Shown in pieces: positions 1 through 9,644 of a stretch of DNA of 64,000 nt. A program made the position numbers and the translations under genes. A model generated the notes under the pieces. It saw only the letters and a program-made list of their open reading frames with translations, searched no databases and was not told the origin of the DNA. Position 1 is the first letter of the stretch; the number at the start of each line of letters is the position of its first letter. Where the stretch lies: contig CAZVED010000003.1 of NCBI GenBank assembly GCA_964626205.1, positions 77,151 through 141,150 of the forward strand, written 5' to 3'. The DNA comes from CAZVED01 sp964626205 (GTDB lineage Bacteria > Patescibacteriota > Patescibacteriia > SG8-24).

Positions 1-1
1 C

Positions 2-829
2 GATCCGGAACATCAGGTCGCGCTCGGATTCGGATTCCGTTGCGGCCTTCTCGGATTGCTGCACCTTGAGATTCTCCAAGAGCGCCTGCGCCGCGAGCAT
101 AACATCGAGGTCATCGTCACGGCGCCTTCTGTGGCGTATCAGGTCGAGAAGACCGACGGTTCGAAACTTATCGTGAAGTCCGCGCTCAACTTGCCCGACC
201 CCACGCATATCGAGGAAGTCACCGAACCGTGGGTGAAGCTCGACATCATCACGCCGAAGCAGCATATCGGCGCGGTCATGGCGTTCGTGCAGGACCGCCG
301 TGGCGTGTACCAGACCACGGAGTATCTCACGGCAGACACCGAAGGGGCAGCGCGTGCCATTCTGCACTACGAGATCGCTCTCGCACCTATCCTCGTGGAC
401 TTCTATGACAAGCTGAAGAGTGTCACGTCCGGCTACGCGTCGATGAATTACGAGATCATCGGGTATCGGCCGGCGAATGTCGTACGCATGGACATCCTTG
501 TCGCCGACGACGCAGTGGACGCGCTTTCCTCCATCGTCTATCGTGAGGATGCAGAGCGTGAAGGTCGCAAGATCTGCAAGACGCTCATCGAGTCGCTTCC
601 GCGGCAGCAGTTCGCGGTGAAGGTGCAAGCCATGGTCGGCGGTACCATCGTCGCTTCCGAGCGCCTCTCTGCGTTCCGTAAAGATGTCACCGGCGGCCTC
701 TACGGCGGCGACTGGACACGTAAGATGAAGCTCCTCGAGAAACAGAAGAAGGGAAAGAAACGCATGGCGAAGACCGGTAAGGTCGAGATTCCGCCCGATG
801 CGTTCATGGCCGTGCTCAAGAAAAAATAA
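2..829 (+). CDS. lepA: Elongation factor 4 (LepA), C-terminal part
   Basis: This is the 3' portion of lepA; the reading frame is open to the left edge, so the gene starts outside the window. LepA is a ribosome-associated GTPase that acts on stalled or mistranslocated elongation complexes. The visible part starts with the family signature ALGFGFRCGLLGLLHLEIL and carries the EF-G-like domain V and the LepA-specific C-terminal domain, ending in the typical YGGDWTRKMKLLEKQKKGKK...PPDAFMAVLK tail. The GTPase domain lies outside the window. The stop is TAA and a small membrane protein gene follows after 13 bases. Confidence 0.95.
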   Translation, partial: DPEHQVALGFGFRCGLLGLLHLEILQERLRREHNIEVIVTAPSVAYQVEKTDGSKLIVKSALNLPDPTHIEEVTEPWVKLDIITPKQHIGAVMAFVQDRRGVYQTTEYLTADTEGAARAILHYEIALAPILVDFYDKLKSVTSGYASMNYEIIGYRPANVVRMDILVADDAVDALSSIVYREDAEREGRKICKTLIESLPRQQFAVKVQAMVGGTIVASERLSAFRKDVTGGLYGGDWTRKMKLLEKQKKGKKRMAKTGKVEIPPDAFMAVLKKK

Positions 830-842
830 CCACTGTCTCGCT

Positions 843-992
843 ATGCCGAAACTCTTCGGATCCTCCACTCGCTTCCGTCGTCGCCAGGTCCGCAAGGTCG
901 TTTGGATTGTCATCTCCGGATTCGCGACACTCGCGCTCGTCGCGACGACCATTGCGCCGAATCTCGTCGTGATGGGCGGACCGCAGGCCTAA
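843..992 (+). CDS. Small single-pass membrane protein (49 aa)
   Basis: A 49-residue reading frame lies between lepA and a terminator. It has a basic N-terminus (residues 1-18, rich in Arg/Lys) followed by one hydrophobic helix at about residues 19-38 and a short outward tail. An in-frame upstream start at 798 would overlap the end of lepA, so the ATG at 843 is preferred. I do not recognise the family. Position after lepA and before a hairpin terminator supports it being expressed on the lepA transcript. Confidence 0.5.
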   Translation: MPKLFGSSTRFRRRQVRKVVWIVISGFATLALVATTIAPNLVVMGGPQA

Positions 993-1004
993 GCGAAAAA
1001 ACAG

Positions 1005-1027
1005 CCGGGCAATGAGCCCGGTTTTCG
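1005..1027 (+). terminator. Rho-independent terminator after lepA unit
   Basis: The stem CCGGGC / GCCCGG with a 5-base loop is followed by TTTT, immediately after the small membrane protein stop codon. Confidence 0.75.
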
Positions 1028-1106
1028 TTATCCCCATTCCGTATTTGCCCGAATCGCCGTACACTGGCACCACTACCGTCTCGGTTTCCTATCACCCCGC
1101 CATCCC

Positions 1107-2891
1107 ATGCCTGACTCCACGAACGCCATCAAAGAAAAACCAGCCGTCATCGAGCGCGTCGAGACGCGTTGGGATGTTTTTCCGGAAGCGACTGCTGAAC
1201 AACGCGCGGCGTTTCCTGAACTGCATCCGCTCGTCGTGCAGCTTTTGGTGAACCGTGGCATCACGGACCAAGATGCCGTCGATCGGTTCCTAACGCCGGA
1301 TTTCGGCCAGGATATCCATGACCCGTTCTTGTTGCGCAACATGCGTGCGGCATGTGAGCGGTTGTGGGAGGCCATGGGGAACGGAGAAAAGATCGTCATC
1401 CATGGCGATTACGATGCCGACGGTGTCTGCGGCTCCGCGCTGCTCATGACGACGTTCCGCGAGGCGCTGCGGATGCGCGGACTCGATACCTCGACGTTGT
1501 CGTCCTATTTGCCGCACCGCGAGAACGAGGGGTACGGCATTCGCATCGCGACCGTGGAGAAGCTTGCCGCGCAGGGGGCGACGCTCATGATTACGGTCGA
1601 TTGCGGCATCGGGTGCGCGGTGGAGATAGCGCGCGCCAAGGAGCTCGGCATGGATACTATCGTCGTTGACCATCACCAGATTCCCGAGCGCATCCCCGAG
1701 GACTGCATCATCCTGCATCCGCTCGTGGCAGGGGAGACGTACCCGTATAAGTCGCTCGCTGCCGTCGGCGTAGCGTACAAGTTTGCCTGCGCGTTCATCA
1801 CCGTCGCGGGGGAGAAGGGTGTGCGGTTCGAACCGGGGTACGAGAAGTGGCTGCTCGATCTTGTTTCTATCGCAACGGTGACCGACGTCATGCCGCTCGT
1901 CGGTGAGAATCGCACGCTCGAGAAGTATGGCCTCCTGGTGCTGAACAAGACCAAGCGTCCGGGCCTCCGTGCCATGATCGAGGTCGCAGGCCTGCAGCTT
2001 GGCAAGCTCGACACCACGTCCGTCGGCTTCTCTCTCGGTCCGCGCATCAACGCGGCCGGGCGCATGGACCACGCGCGCGCCGCGTTCGAGACGTTGGTCG
2101 CGGAAGATGAAGCGACGGCGAAAGAGCGTGCAGAGAACCTCAATCAGCTCAACCGCGACCGTCAGCAGCTCACTGAACGCGTCGTGCGCGAGGCGCGCGC
2201 TATGGTGAAGGAAGCTGGGCCACGCCGCGTGCAAGTCATCGCTGGCGACGGCTGGCCGGCGGGTATCGTCGGCCTCATCGCCGGACGTCTCGTGAACGAT
2301 CTTGGTGTGCCGACGTTCGTCTTCGGCCGCGAAGGCGACCATATGGTCGGCTCCGGCAGGAGTGTGCCCGGATTTAATCTTGTCGCGGCCATGGATACGG
2401 CGGCGGAGCATCTTGTCCGGTACGGCGGTCATCCTCAGGCATGCGGCCTTACCATCAGCGGAAATGCGAATCTCGAGGCATTTCGGGAGCGCGTGGAACA
2501 GTATGCCGACGAGCAGCTCAAGGATCGTGACCTGCGTCCGTTCGTTCGTGTTGATGCGGAACTGCGCACCAGCCAAATTACCTGGGAGCTCATAGAGAGC
2601 ATCCTTTCGCTTGAACCGCACGGCGAGGGGAATGCGCGCCCGATATTCCTTTTGCGTGACGTCCTTGTGTCATCGGTCACGCCGGTCGGTAAGGATGGCA
2701 AGCATGTGCGCATTGGTGTTCGTGGCGATACGCCGAAGGAATGGAAGGTCATCGCGTTCGGCAAGGCCGAGAAGGCGCGTGAGTTCACGCCCGGTTGTCG
2801 GGCGGATGTCCTCGTTGAGCTCGGCGTCAACGAATGGAATGGTACGCGCGAGATCCAGTTGCGCGCGGTCGATTTCCGGTTCGCCACCTGA
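1107..2891 (+). CDS. recJ: Single-stranded-DNA-specific exonuclease RecJ
   Basis: RecJ is a 5'-3' single-strand DNA exonuclease of the DHH family that works in recombination and mismatch or base-excision repair. The 594-residue length is typical. Motif GDYDADG is at residues 100-106, the DHH motif (VVDHHQ) at about 186-191, and the DHHA1 signature GGHPQACG at about 440-447, followed by the RecJ OB-like domain to the end. All metal-binding residues visible in these motifs are present. The gene stands alone after the lepA terminator, and the RNase HI gene follows 20 bases after its stop codon. Confidence 0.95.
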   Translation: MPDSTNAIKEKPAVIERVETRWDVFPEATAEQRAAFPELHPLVVQLLVNRGITDQDAVDRFLTPDFGQDIHDPFLLRNMRAACERLWEAMGNGEKIVIHGDYDADGVCGSALLMTTFREALRMRGLDTSTLSSYLPHRENEGYGIRIATVEKLAAQGATLMITVDCGIGCAVEIARAKELGMDTIVVDHHQIPERIPEDCIILHPLVAGETYPYKSLAAVGVAYKFACAFITVAGEKGVRFEPGYEKWLLDLVSIATVTDVMPLVGENRTLEKYGLLVLNKTKRPGLRAMIEVAGLQLGKLDTTSVGFSLGPRINAAGRMDHARAAFETLVAEDEATAKERAENLNQLNRDRQQLTERVVREARAMVKEAGPRRVQVIAGDGWPAGIVGLIAGRLVNDLGVPTFVFGREGDHMVGSGRSVPGFNLVAAMDTAAEHLVRYGGHPQACGLTISGNANLEAFRERVEQYADEQLKDRDLRPFVRVDAELRTSQITWELIESILSLEPHGEGNARPIFLLRDVLVSSVTPVGKDGKHVRIGVRGDTPKEWKVIAFGKAEKAREFTPGCRADVLVELGVNEWNGTREIQLRAVDFRFAT

Positions 2892-2911
2892 CGCGGTATA
2901 GTTCGGAAATT

Positions 2912-3328
2912 ATGGCGTCGCCAAACAAACTCATCATCTACACTGACGGCGGCGCGCGTGGGAATCCTGGCCCGGCCGGACTCGGCGTCTACATCACCGA
3001 CGAGGACGGTCGCGTCATCCTGGAGCACTCGCGCTTCTTGGGTGATCGTACGAACAACCAAGCGGAGTACATGGCAATCGTCGATGCGTTACGGGAAGCA
3101 AAGACGCTTGGTGCGGAAGAGGTCGCAGTGTTCATGGATTCCGAGCTCGCAGTGAAGCAGCTCAATCACGAATACAAGGTCAAGAACGCCGAGCTTGCAG
3201 AGCTGTTCTTGAAGGTTTGGAACATGACGCAAGGCTTTAAGAAAGTGACGTTTACTCATGTTCGACGCGAGAAGAACAAGGAAGCTGATCGTCTGGTGAA
3301 CATCGCCATCGACCGACACCTCGCGTGA
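2912..3328 (+). CDS. rnhA: Ribonuclease HI family protein
   Basis: This enzyme cuts the RNA strand of RNA-DNA hybrids. The 138-residue protein has the four acidic active-site positions: D12 in YTDGG, E52 in NNQAEY, D76 in MDSEL and D126 in EADRL. The ATG at 2912 puts the usual short strand before TDGG; the longer open frame to 2834 would run back into recJ. A TATAGT box at 2896-2901 lies only 10 bases before the ATG, so a very short leader is possible. It may equally be a member of the broader RNase HI-like family rather than strict RnhA. Confidence 0.9.
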   Translation: MASPNKLIIYTDGGARGNPGPAGLGVYITDEDGRVILEHSRFLGDRTNNQAEYMAIVDALREAKTLGAEEVAVFMDSELAVKQLNHEYKVKNAELAELFLKVWNMTQGFKKVTFTHVRREKNKEADRLVNIAIDRHLA

Positions 3329-3349
3329 CCCATCCACAGGCAGCGGAAC

Positions 3350-3373
3350 CGCCTCCCACGGGAGGCGTTTTTC
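3350..3373 (+). terminator. Rho-independent terminator after RNase HI
   Basis: CGCCTCC / GGAGGCG stem with short loop followed by TTTTT. Confidence 0.85.
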
Positions 3374-3407
3374 GTGTATGCTTCCGCATATGGATGCTGA
3401 GCGATCC

Positions 3408-4955
3408 ATGTCCGTTCCACGCCTGTTCGCCACGGCGGTTCTTGCCGTCGTTGGTGCTTTTTTTGTCATTGCACCGGTTTCGGCTGGTAGCTCCGACAAC
3501 GTCGAGAACTGGGCATGGTCGCCGAATGCCGGGTGGATTTCCATGAACTGCACGAACGTCGGTACGTGCGCAACAAACGGCTATGGCGTGCATCTCGCAA
3601 CATCTCCCGGGTTCAATGACCGCGCGGATATTTCCGGGTGGGCATGGTCGGACGTGGTCGGGTGGATCTGCTTCGGGACGACCTGCTCCGGAACGACGCC
3701 CGAAGGTGGTTCGTCCTACGCGCAGTTTCGTGCGTCGCTTGCAGGCGGTACGAAATCCGACCAGTTCCTTGGGTGGGCGCGCGTCACGGCGTTAGGCGAC
3801 GCAGGATGGATCGCGCTCAACTGCGAAAATCTCGGTGGGTGCGCCACGTCGTCGTTCCATGTCGGGCTCGACCACGCGACCGGAGATTTTAGTCCGGCAG
3901 CGCCGGAAGGGCGATGGGCTTGGAACGGCAACGACGACGGTACCGGTATCGGTTGGATCGACATGAGCCGCGTGCATACGGACTGGGCCTTTGCGCAGCT
4001 CGGGCAAGTCGTTCGTCCGCAAGGTATCTTTGAACCGGTGACTGGCGGCATTTCCGGTACGAATCTGCATACCTTTGCAGTGACGCTTTCCGGCATTCAT
4101 GCGGCGCCGGGCGACCTCGTGCAGTGTGACATCACGTTGCCGGATGGCGGGACGCTGGTGTTAGCCCGCCCTGTTCCCGGGCCAGTGGCGTTGCGCGGCA
4201 CGGATTTCGAAGTTTCCCACACCGTACAAGTAATCGATGTCATCGACGACACTACGCCGTGGATCATCCGCGCATGCCGTCTGCTCGGCGCTCCGGATGC
4301 TGGCGTTTGCACGACGGATACGGACTGCTCGGTCGGTCGCCGCTGCGACACCGCGCTCAACCGATGCAGGGCCATCGCGGACTCCACCGCTCGCCCGCGC
4401 CCCATCTTCACGCACAGCAATCAATGGACGGGTCTCGGAGCAATGGAAGATCAGTACCGCGCCATCAAGTGTTTCGCTGGTTTCCCGGGAGAGTATTTCA
4501 ACAACCCGTCGTTCTGTGACTTCACAGGTGACGCGACCTTCTCGATGCTCATGCGTCGCGGCGTTCCGGTGTCGTGTTTCGGCACGGACGCCTTTGGTCA
4601 GGAATTCGTCGACTGCTCGAACCCGTACTGCCAAGGCATCTCGTACCTGTGCCAGTCGCACGTTCCGACGCAGTGTGTTCTTGGTGCGGCAGATGACGGC
4701 ATCGACGACTGCGGCATGCCGGGATACGCCATCGGCTCGGGCGCGTTGTGTTGCTCGGACCAGCCGGTGAGCGTTGGGTCCAGCCTGTACCATGTCGCGA
4801 ACGGTCTCGAGTGCTCGTATGAAGATCCGGACGACGGATACTTCGATTGCGACTGCACGGCATCGGCGTTCGGGACACGCGCGGATTGCTTCGCGCCTGG
4901 GGCTCAGTCGGGCGGGCTCTGCTGTGATGCGGATGATGTCGTACGCCGCCTATGA
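3408..4955 (+). CDS. Secreted protein with repeated GW.W/GWI motifs
   Basis: The N-terminus is a signal peptide (hydrophobic stretch about residues 7-24, then an Ala-Gly cleavage region). The mature part has four related blocks of the type W.W.....GWI (ENWAWSPNAGWI, SGWAWSDVVGWI, LGWARVTALGDAGWI, RWAWNGNDDGTGIGWI), a repeat style common in secreted Patescibacteria proteins, followed by a Cys-rich half with many spaced cysteine pairs, likely disulfide bonded. No catalytic motif is recognised. In-frame ATGs exist at 3378 and 3390; 3408 gives the most normal signal peptide. Its stop codon overlaps the start of the next gene as ATGA, so the two are probably made together and may act together at the cell surface. 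Confidence 0.7.
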   Translation: MSVPRLFATAVLAVVGAFFVIAPVSAGSSDNVENWAWSPNAGWISMNCTNVGTCATNGYGVHLATSPGFNDRADISGWAWSDVVGWICFGTTCSGTTPEGGSSYAQFRASLAGGTKSDQFLGWARVTALGDAGWIALNCENLGGCATSSFHVGLDHATGDFSPAAPEGRWAWNGNDDGTGIGWIDMSRVHTDWAFAQLGQVVRPQGIFEPVTGGISGTNLHTFAVTLSGIHAAPGDLVQCDITLPDGGTLVLARPVPGPVALRGTDFEVSHTVQVIDVIDDTTPWIIRACRLLGAPDAGVCTTDTDCSVGRRCDTALNRCRAIADSTARPRPIFTHSNQWTGLGAMEDQYRAIKCFAGFPGEYFNNPSFCDFTGDATFSMLMRRGVPVSCFGTDAFGQEFVDCSNPYCQGISYLCQSHVPTQCVLGAADDGIDDCGMPGYAIGSGALCCSDQPVSVGSSLYHVANGLECSYEDPDDGYFDCDCTASAFGTRADCFAPGAQSGGLCCDADDVVRRL

Positions 4956-7900
4956 GGCATGCCACGACCACACCTTTCCGTTCGTTTTTCCACGGTGTCG
5001 CGACGTTTTTGATTATCGCGAGCGGCCTTGTCGCCATTGGCGTGTCCGCTGCGCTCGCTCCGACGATCTGCCCACACAACGTCTGCACCGAGACGCTAAC
5101 GATCGGCGGGCAGGAGCTGACCTACTCCTACACGCAGCATATTTCACCAGGCGGTCAATTACGTGTCCGTTTCGCGGGAGGGGAGTACGACACCGCATCG
5201 CTCATTTCCTACATGATCTTCAATCTTCCACAGTTCGACACGTGGAGCGTACTTGCGGATACCGTAAACGGGGCTATCGCTTTGCCTGATGAGGACGTCA
5301 ATCCGAGCCGGACGGCGTTTGAGCGGTCGCATGCGGACGGGTGTTCTGACTGCATTGTCGACATGGTCCTCGCGGTTGATTTCCCGGTCTCTGTCGGCCC
5401 TGGCGCGTACACGTTCGGGTTGAACGTCATCCAGAACGGGGATTCCGCCGGCAGGAACGCGTTGGCGTTCTACGTGCACGAATTGGCTCCGAGCGGGCGT
5501 GATGAATCCGAGCCCTTCTTTTCGACGCCGGGCGTCCCTGCAACACAGGACATGGATGAAGCCTGCGCGGATCTTGAACCGTACGAAGATGGCGTGCCAT
5601 TCGATAACAACCTCAACTATCTTGCGAATTGTGCCGATCCGTCCTGCGATGGCGCTATCGGCAGTTTCGCGCCGATGGGGTATTGCGAGGCTGTGGAAAC
5701 AACCTGTTACGACGGGTTTGACAACGACGGCGATGGGCTTACGGATTGCGCTGATCCGTCGTGCGATGGCCGGGTTGGACGCCTTGCGCCGCTCGGATTC
5801 TGTCAGCATAGCGAAGAAGGCGGGACGTTCTTCGGAAACGATCCGGAGCTAGGGTATATCAATGCCGGTCCGATCAATGCCTGCACGGACGGGTTTGATA
5901 ACGACGGCGACGATGACCTTCCAGACGGCGGATTGGACTGCATGGATAATCGCGGCACCGTTTCGTGCTGGAAGAACGAGGCGTTCGGATGCCCTGCGAC
6001 AGAGACGAGCTGCACGGACGGTATCGATAACGACCACGATCAGAGCTACAGCCTCACGGGCGCGTGGGATAAGAATGTCGCGACGGGCGCGGATTGCGAG
6101 GATTACGATTGCGCCGGACATCCGTCGTGTCCGGCGTTCGAGCACGTGGATGCAGACGGGAACTCGGCAGAGGCGCAGTGTTTCGATGGTGACGATAACG
6201 ACCTGGACGGTCTCATCGATTGCGCGGATGTTAATGACTGCTTCGGCGTCATCGGTCCGGGCGGTCAGGTATGTTTGGAGTTCGAGTTCAGCCTTGCGCA
6301 AGGCATCCAGCATTGCGCTGATGCGTTCGATAACGACGGCGATGGCCCCGCGGATTGCTCGGATACGGATTGCAGTCGTGCGTTCGGCAGCTGCGGCCCG
6401 TGCCCGTCGCGGGAGGATTACGCCTACGCATCCTGCGCGGACGGTCGTGACAACGACAACGATGTTGCTTTGCTGGGCGGCGGGTTGGATTGTGGTGACC
6501 CGGATTGCATCGGTGGCGCCTATCCGCGCCTCGGCTCGCTTGGCGGCCAGGTCGTCGACGGAAGATTCGCCCATGCCGCTCATTGCGCGGCGTCAGAGAA
6601 TACGGATCGGCTCTGCGGCGACGGCGTTGACAACGACGCGAACGGTCTCATCGATTGCGCAGACCCTGCTTGCGCGGGAAATCTCGGTCCGAACGGACAG
6701 ATCTGCCAGGTGACGGAGAGTATCTGCAATGACGGTCTCGACAACGACACGAACGGCCTCATTGACTGCGCGGACCCTGCGTGTTTCGGGTCCGCCTCTT
6801 GCGCTGCGCCGTGGGTCGTTGCGCCGGTATGTCGTGATCTGCCGGAATGGACCGGCCCGCTCACGTTCACCGGCAACGACCCGACCATTACCGCGAACGT
6901 CATCGTGCGCGGTCGCGTGAATGCGGACCATCTCGTCCGCCTCATCGGAACGGGAACGTACGATGCCGTCGCGGTCGTTATCGGCGATAACACGGATCCG
7001 TCGCAGTATTATCCGTTCGCATCCGCCGCCGGCTGTTCCATCGACGCAGGCGGACAGAACGCCGCGGAGTTCTCGTTGTCCGCGATAGATGGACGCTTCG
7101 TGCAGTTGTCCGCAGCGACTCCTGGCATGGTTCGTTTCGACATCATCATACGATGTCCGACTGGCCCGGTTCCCATGGCTGCATCCGATGTGCCGCTATC
7201 GCTCTCCGCGCTCAAGTCGAGCAGCGTACCGGAATATGGAGATCTCCTGCGTGCCATCGAACTCATGGAGGGTGTCGCGCCGTCAGTCTCCGCGATCGAG
7301 CCGGAAGGACTCGTTGGCGGTGCGGTCGTGGTTCCGTTCGGTTCAAGCTTCTCTTACCGCGTCGTCCCATCCGATCCTCCGGTGTCATCTGGCATCTGCG
7401 GGTGCAGCACGCTCATCGACGGCGACGTGACCGATTCCGCTGACGGTAGCTGCAGCATTACGACCGTGTCAGGGAATTGCGGTCCATCCTTGCCGTACGC
7501 GTATTGCGACGATATCGAGAGCGTTTCTGTCCAAGGACGTGCGGAAGATGGCGCTGACAATGTGAGTCCATGGTCAGCGGCTTTGGCATTCGAGGTCGAT
7601 GTGCGCCCTGTTGCCATCGCGCAGACTGCCATATTGTCGCCATCGACGCCGTTCATTCGTGCTGGCGAGAATCAGGTTGGCCTCTCGGCGCGGTTCCGGA
7701 CCGGAACAACAGACACCTTTAACGGAACGACATGCACCGTCCACGTCTATGATGCTTCAGGGGCGCAGCGCGGCGATCTTATCAACGGTATTGGGGCGAT
7801 TCCGAATGGAACACCGATGGCGAATGAAGCAAATTGCTCAGGTGCCGTGACCCCCGCGCTTGACTTGGCGACCTATGGCGACGGAGAGTACTTTCTCGCT

Positions 7901-9577
7901 GTTCGCGTACAGGATTCCGATGGCGATTACGTCGAGTCGAATCGCAAGGCAATCTACTGGTGCGACAGCATTCCTGGTCCGGGTGACCCGGAAACACCTT
8001 GCTCCAAAGCGGACTTCGACCGCGATGGCGCTACTGAGGGCCTCTACACCACGTTGTATTCTCCCACGCCGCGTGCGTGCGATAACTGCGTCGGCCTCTC
8101 AAATCCCGACCAGACCGATAACAACGCCAACGGCATCGGGGACATGTGCCAACCTGGGCAGGTGGGCCGTTGCGAAGTCGACAGGCTTTTGCTTTGTGAC
8201 TGCGGTGCGTTGCCGGATTTCACCGAACCGAACGCCACGGTAGCGGAGGAGTTTTGGAGGAACCCTCTCGACCCCATTACCGGGTTACTTACCGGTCTCG
8301 ATGAAACATCATTTACGGCCGGCGAGTGCCAGCTTACGTGTCCAGCAGCTTCCGAGGAGGTCGATCGGTATTTCGATCCGGAAAATTACGATGAGGATAT
8401 CCACCAAGACGATGGGAGAAAAAAAGAGCAGCGCTGCATGGAGCAGTGGGGTGTCTGCCAAGGGAATGGCGAATTCTGTTTCAACGATGCCGAATGCACC
8501 ACGGGCGGAGTCTTGGCGTGCGCGAACCGCGCCGGCACGTTGTCGGATCCGTTCGTCTCCTGCACAGACAGCACCGACTGCGGCGGCTTCAATACCTGTG
8601 TCGGCGGCTTCGGCACCTGCGCCGGCGACGCGGAGAAGTTCTGCCGCCGCGATATCGACTGCGGCAACCAGGAGGTCGACGGTCCGTGCATTGGCGCGGA
8701 TATCTGCACGGACATGCTCTCGCCGTGGATCCAGACCAGCGGAGGTAACGTGTTTTCAGGGTTCAGGATTTCCGCACCGGACGTTCCGCCGCACGACAAC
8801 GTCAACGCGACGTTCTGCGTCACCGCGAAGGACACCATCGTCAATTTCGTGACGGCAAGCGGGGAGTGTCCGGCGGAGACGGTGCCGGACACGCGGTTCG
8901 CGCTACCGAAACGCGAGAACGCGTTCCGGACCGTCCTAGGTACGCTCGACGTGGAAGGGCTTCTGGCCGGGAAACATGGCTCGGTCGTGACGCTCACCTC
9001 GGATGACGACATCAACACGATGCTCGGAGGAAACGTCTACGTCCACGAAGGCGACCTCGTCATTGGCAATCCGTCACTTGGCTCCGACCAGAACCCCGGG
9101 TTGCCGCTGGAGTTCATGAACGGCATCGGTTCCGGGTCGGGACGCATTGGCGGGCACGGAACAATCGTCGTGAACGAGGGTAATCTCATCATTAACCGCG
9201 ATATCACCTACGGCATCAGCAATATCAGCGAGCTTGCACATCTCGCGTCCGTCGCATGGGTCGTCCTCGATGACGGGTCCGGAACCAAAGGGAACATCTT
9301 CGTCCACCGGAACGTCAGGGAGCTCGCCGGTGTGTTCTACGCGGACGGCGCAAGTCCGGGCATGCAGATGCATGGATATGAACAGTTCGCGTCGAACATC
9401 CCATTGACCGTCCGCGGGCTTATCATCGCGCGTCGTATCGTCTTCTCGCGTGATTACCGGAGCTTCGATCAGGGGTCCGAACGCGTCATCTATGATGGTC
9501 GTGCTGTCGTGAATCCGCCGCCGGGATTCGGAGACGTTTCGAAGGTTCTTCCGCAATTCATCCGCTCGTCCTTCTGA
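4952..9577 (+). CDS. Giant secreted surface protein with DNDxDG Cys repeats (1541 aa)
   Basis: A signal peptide (hydrophobic about residues 17-35) is followed by an adhesin-like N-terminal region. Between about residues 250 and 615 there are eight repeats of the type C.DG.DND.DG..DCADP.C, resembling Asp-rich calcium-binding loops; several have inserts. A thrombospondin type 3-like loop (DNNANGIGDMC) is near residue 1060, then Cys-rich segments, and a C-terminal domain with beta-helix-like text (GNVYVHEGDLVIG, IIVNEGNLI-like) ending in a conserved-looking ERVIYDGRAVVNPPPG stretch. No sortase motif or transmembrane anchor was seen at the C-terminus. It sits just upstream of the pilus operon, so it could be a pilus-associated or surface adhesin, but that is inference. 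Calcium binding is also inferred. Confidence 0.75.
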   Translation: MRHATTTPFRSFFHGVATFLIIASGLVAIGVSAALAPTICPHNVCTETLTIGGQELTYSYTQHISPGGQLRVRFAGGEYDTASLISYMIFNLPQFDTWSVLADTVNGAIALPDEDVNPSRTAFERSHADGCSDCIVDMVLAVDFPVSVGPGAYTFGLNVIQNGDSAGRNALAFYVHELAPSGRDESEPFFSTPGVPATQDMDEACADLEPYEDGVPFDNNLNYLANCADPSCDGAIGSFAPMGYCEAVETTCYDGFDNDGDGLTDCADPSCDGRVGRLAPLGFCQHSEEGGTFFGNDPELGYINAGPINACTDGFDNDGDDDLPDGGLDCMDNRGTVSCWKNEAFGCPATETSCTDGIDNDHDQSYSLTGAWDKNVATGADCEDYDCAGHPSCPAFEHVDADGNSAEAQCFDGDDNDLDGLIDCADVNDCFGVIGPGGQVCLEFEFSLAQGIQHCADAFDNDGDGPADCSDTDCSRAFGSCGPCPSREDYAYASCADGRDNDNDVALLGGGLDCGDPDCIGGAYPRLGSLGGQVVDGRFAHAAHCAASENTDRLCGDGVDNDANGLIDCADPACAGNLGPNGQICQVTESICNDGLDNDTNGLIDCADPACFGSASCAAPWVVAPVCRDLPEWTGPLTFTGNDPTITANVIVRGRVNADHLVRLIGTGTYDAVAVVIGDNTDPSQYYPFASAAGCSIDAGGQNAAEFSLSAIDGRFVQLSAATPGMVRFDIIIRCPTGPVPMAASDVPLSLSALKSSSVPEYGDLLRAIELMEGVAPSVSAIEPEGLVGGAVVVPFGSSFSYRVVPSDPPVSSGICGCSTLIDGDVTDSADGSCSITTVSGNCGPSLPYAYCDDIESVSVQGRAEDGADNVSPWSAALAFEVDVRPVAIAQTAILSPSTPFIRAGENQVGLSARFRTGTTDTFNGTTCTVHVYDASGAQRGDLINGIGAIPNGTPMANEANCSGAVTPALDLATYGDGEYFLAVRVQDSDGDYVESNRKAIYWCDSIPGPGDPETPCSKADFDRDGATEGLYTTLYSPTPRACDNCVGLSNPDQTDNNANGIGDMCQPGQVGRCEVDRLLLCDCGALPDFTEPNATVAEEFWRNPLDPITGLLTGLDETSFTAGECQLTCPAASEEVDRYFDPENYDEDIHQDDGRKKEQRCMEQWGVCQGNGEFCFNDAECTTGGVLACANRAGTLSDPFVSCTDSTDCGGFNTCVGGFGTCAGDAEKFCRRDIDCGNQEVDGPCIGADICTDMLSPWIQTSGGNVFSGFRISAPDVPPHDNVNATFCVTAKDTIVNFVTASGECPAETVPDTRFALPKRENAFRTVLGTLDVEGLLAGKHGSVVTLTSDDDINTMLGGNVYVHEGDLVIGNPSLGSDQNPGLPLEFMNGIGSGSGRIGGHGTIVVNEGNLIINRDITYGISNISELAHLASVAWVVLDDGSGTKGNIFVHRNVRELAGVFYADGASPGMQMHGYEQFASNIPLTVRGLIIARRIVFSRDYRSFDQGSERVIYDGRAVVNPPPGFGDVSKVLPQFIRSSF

Positions 9578-9644
9578 CCCGTCGCGTGTCCGCTTAAAAT
9601 GGTGTATACTTGCCCAAGAGTCGGATTGTGTATATCTCTCCACC

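Noticed and set aside
1290..2621. Long open frame of 443 aa on the minus strand
   Set aside because: Lies entirely opposite recJ, whose motifs are clear; GC-rich codon use produces long antisense open frames.
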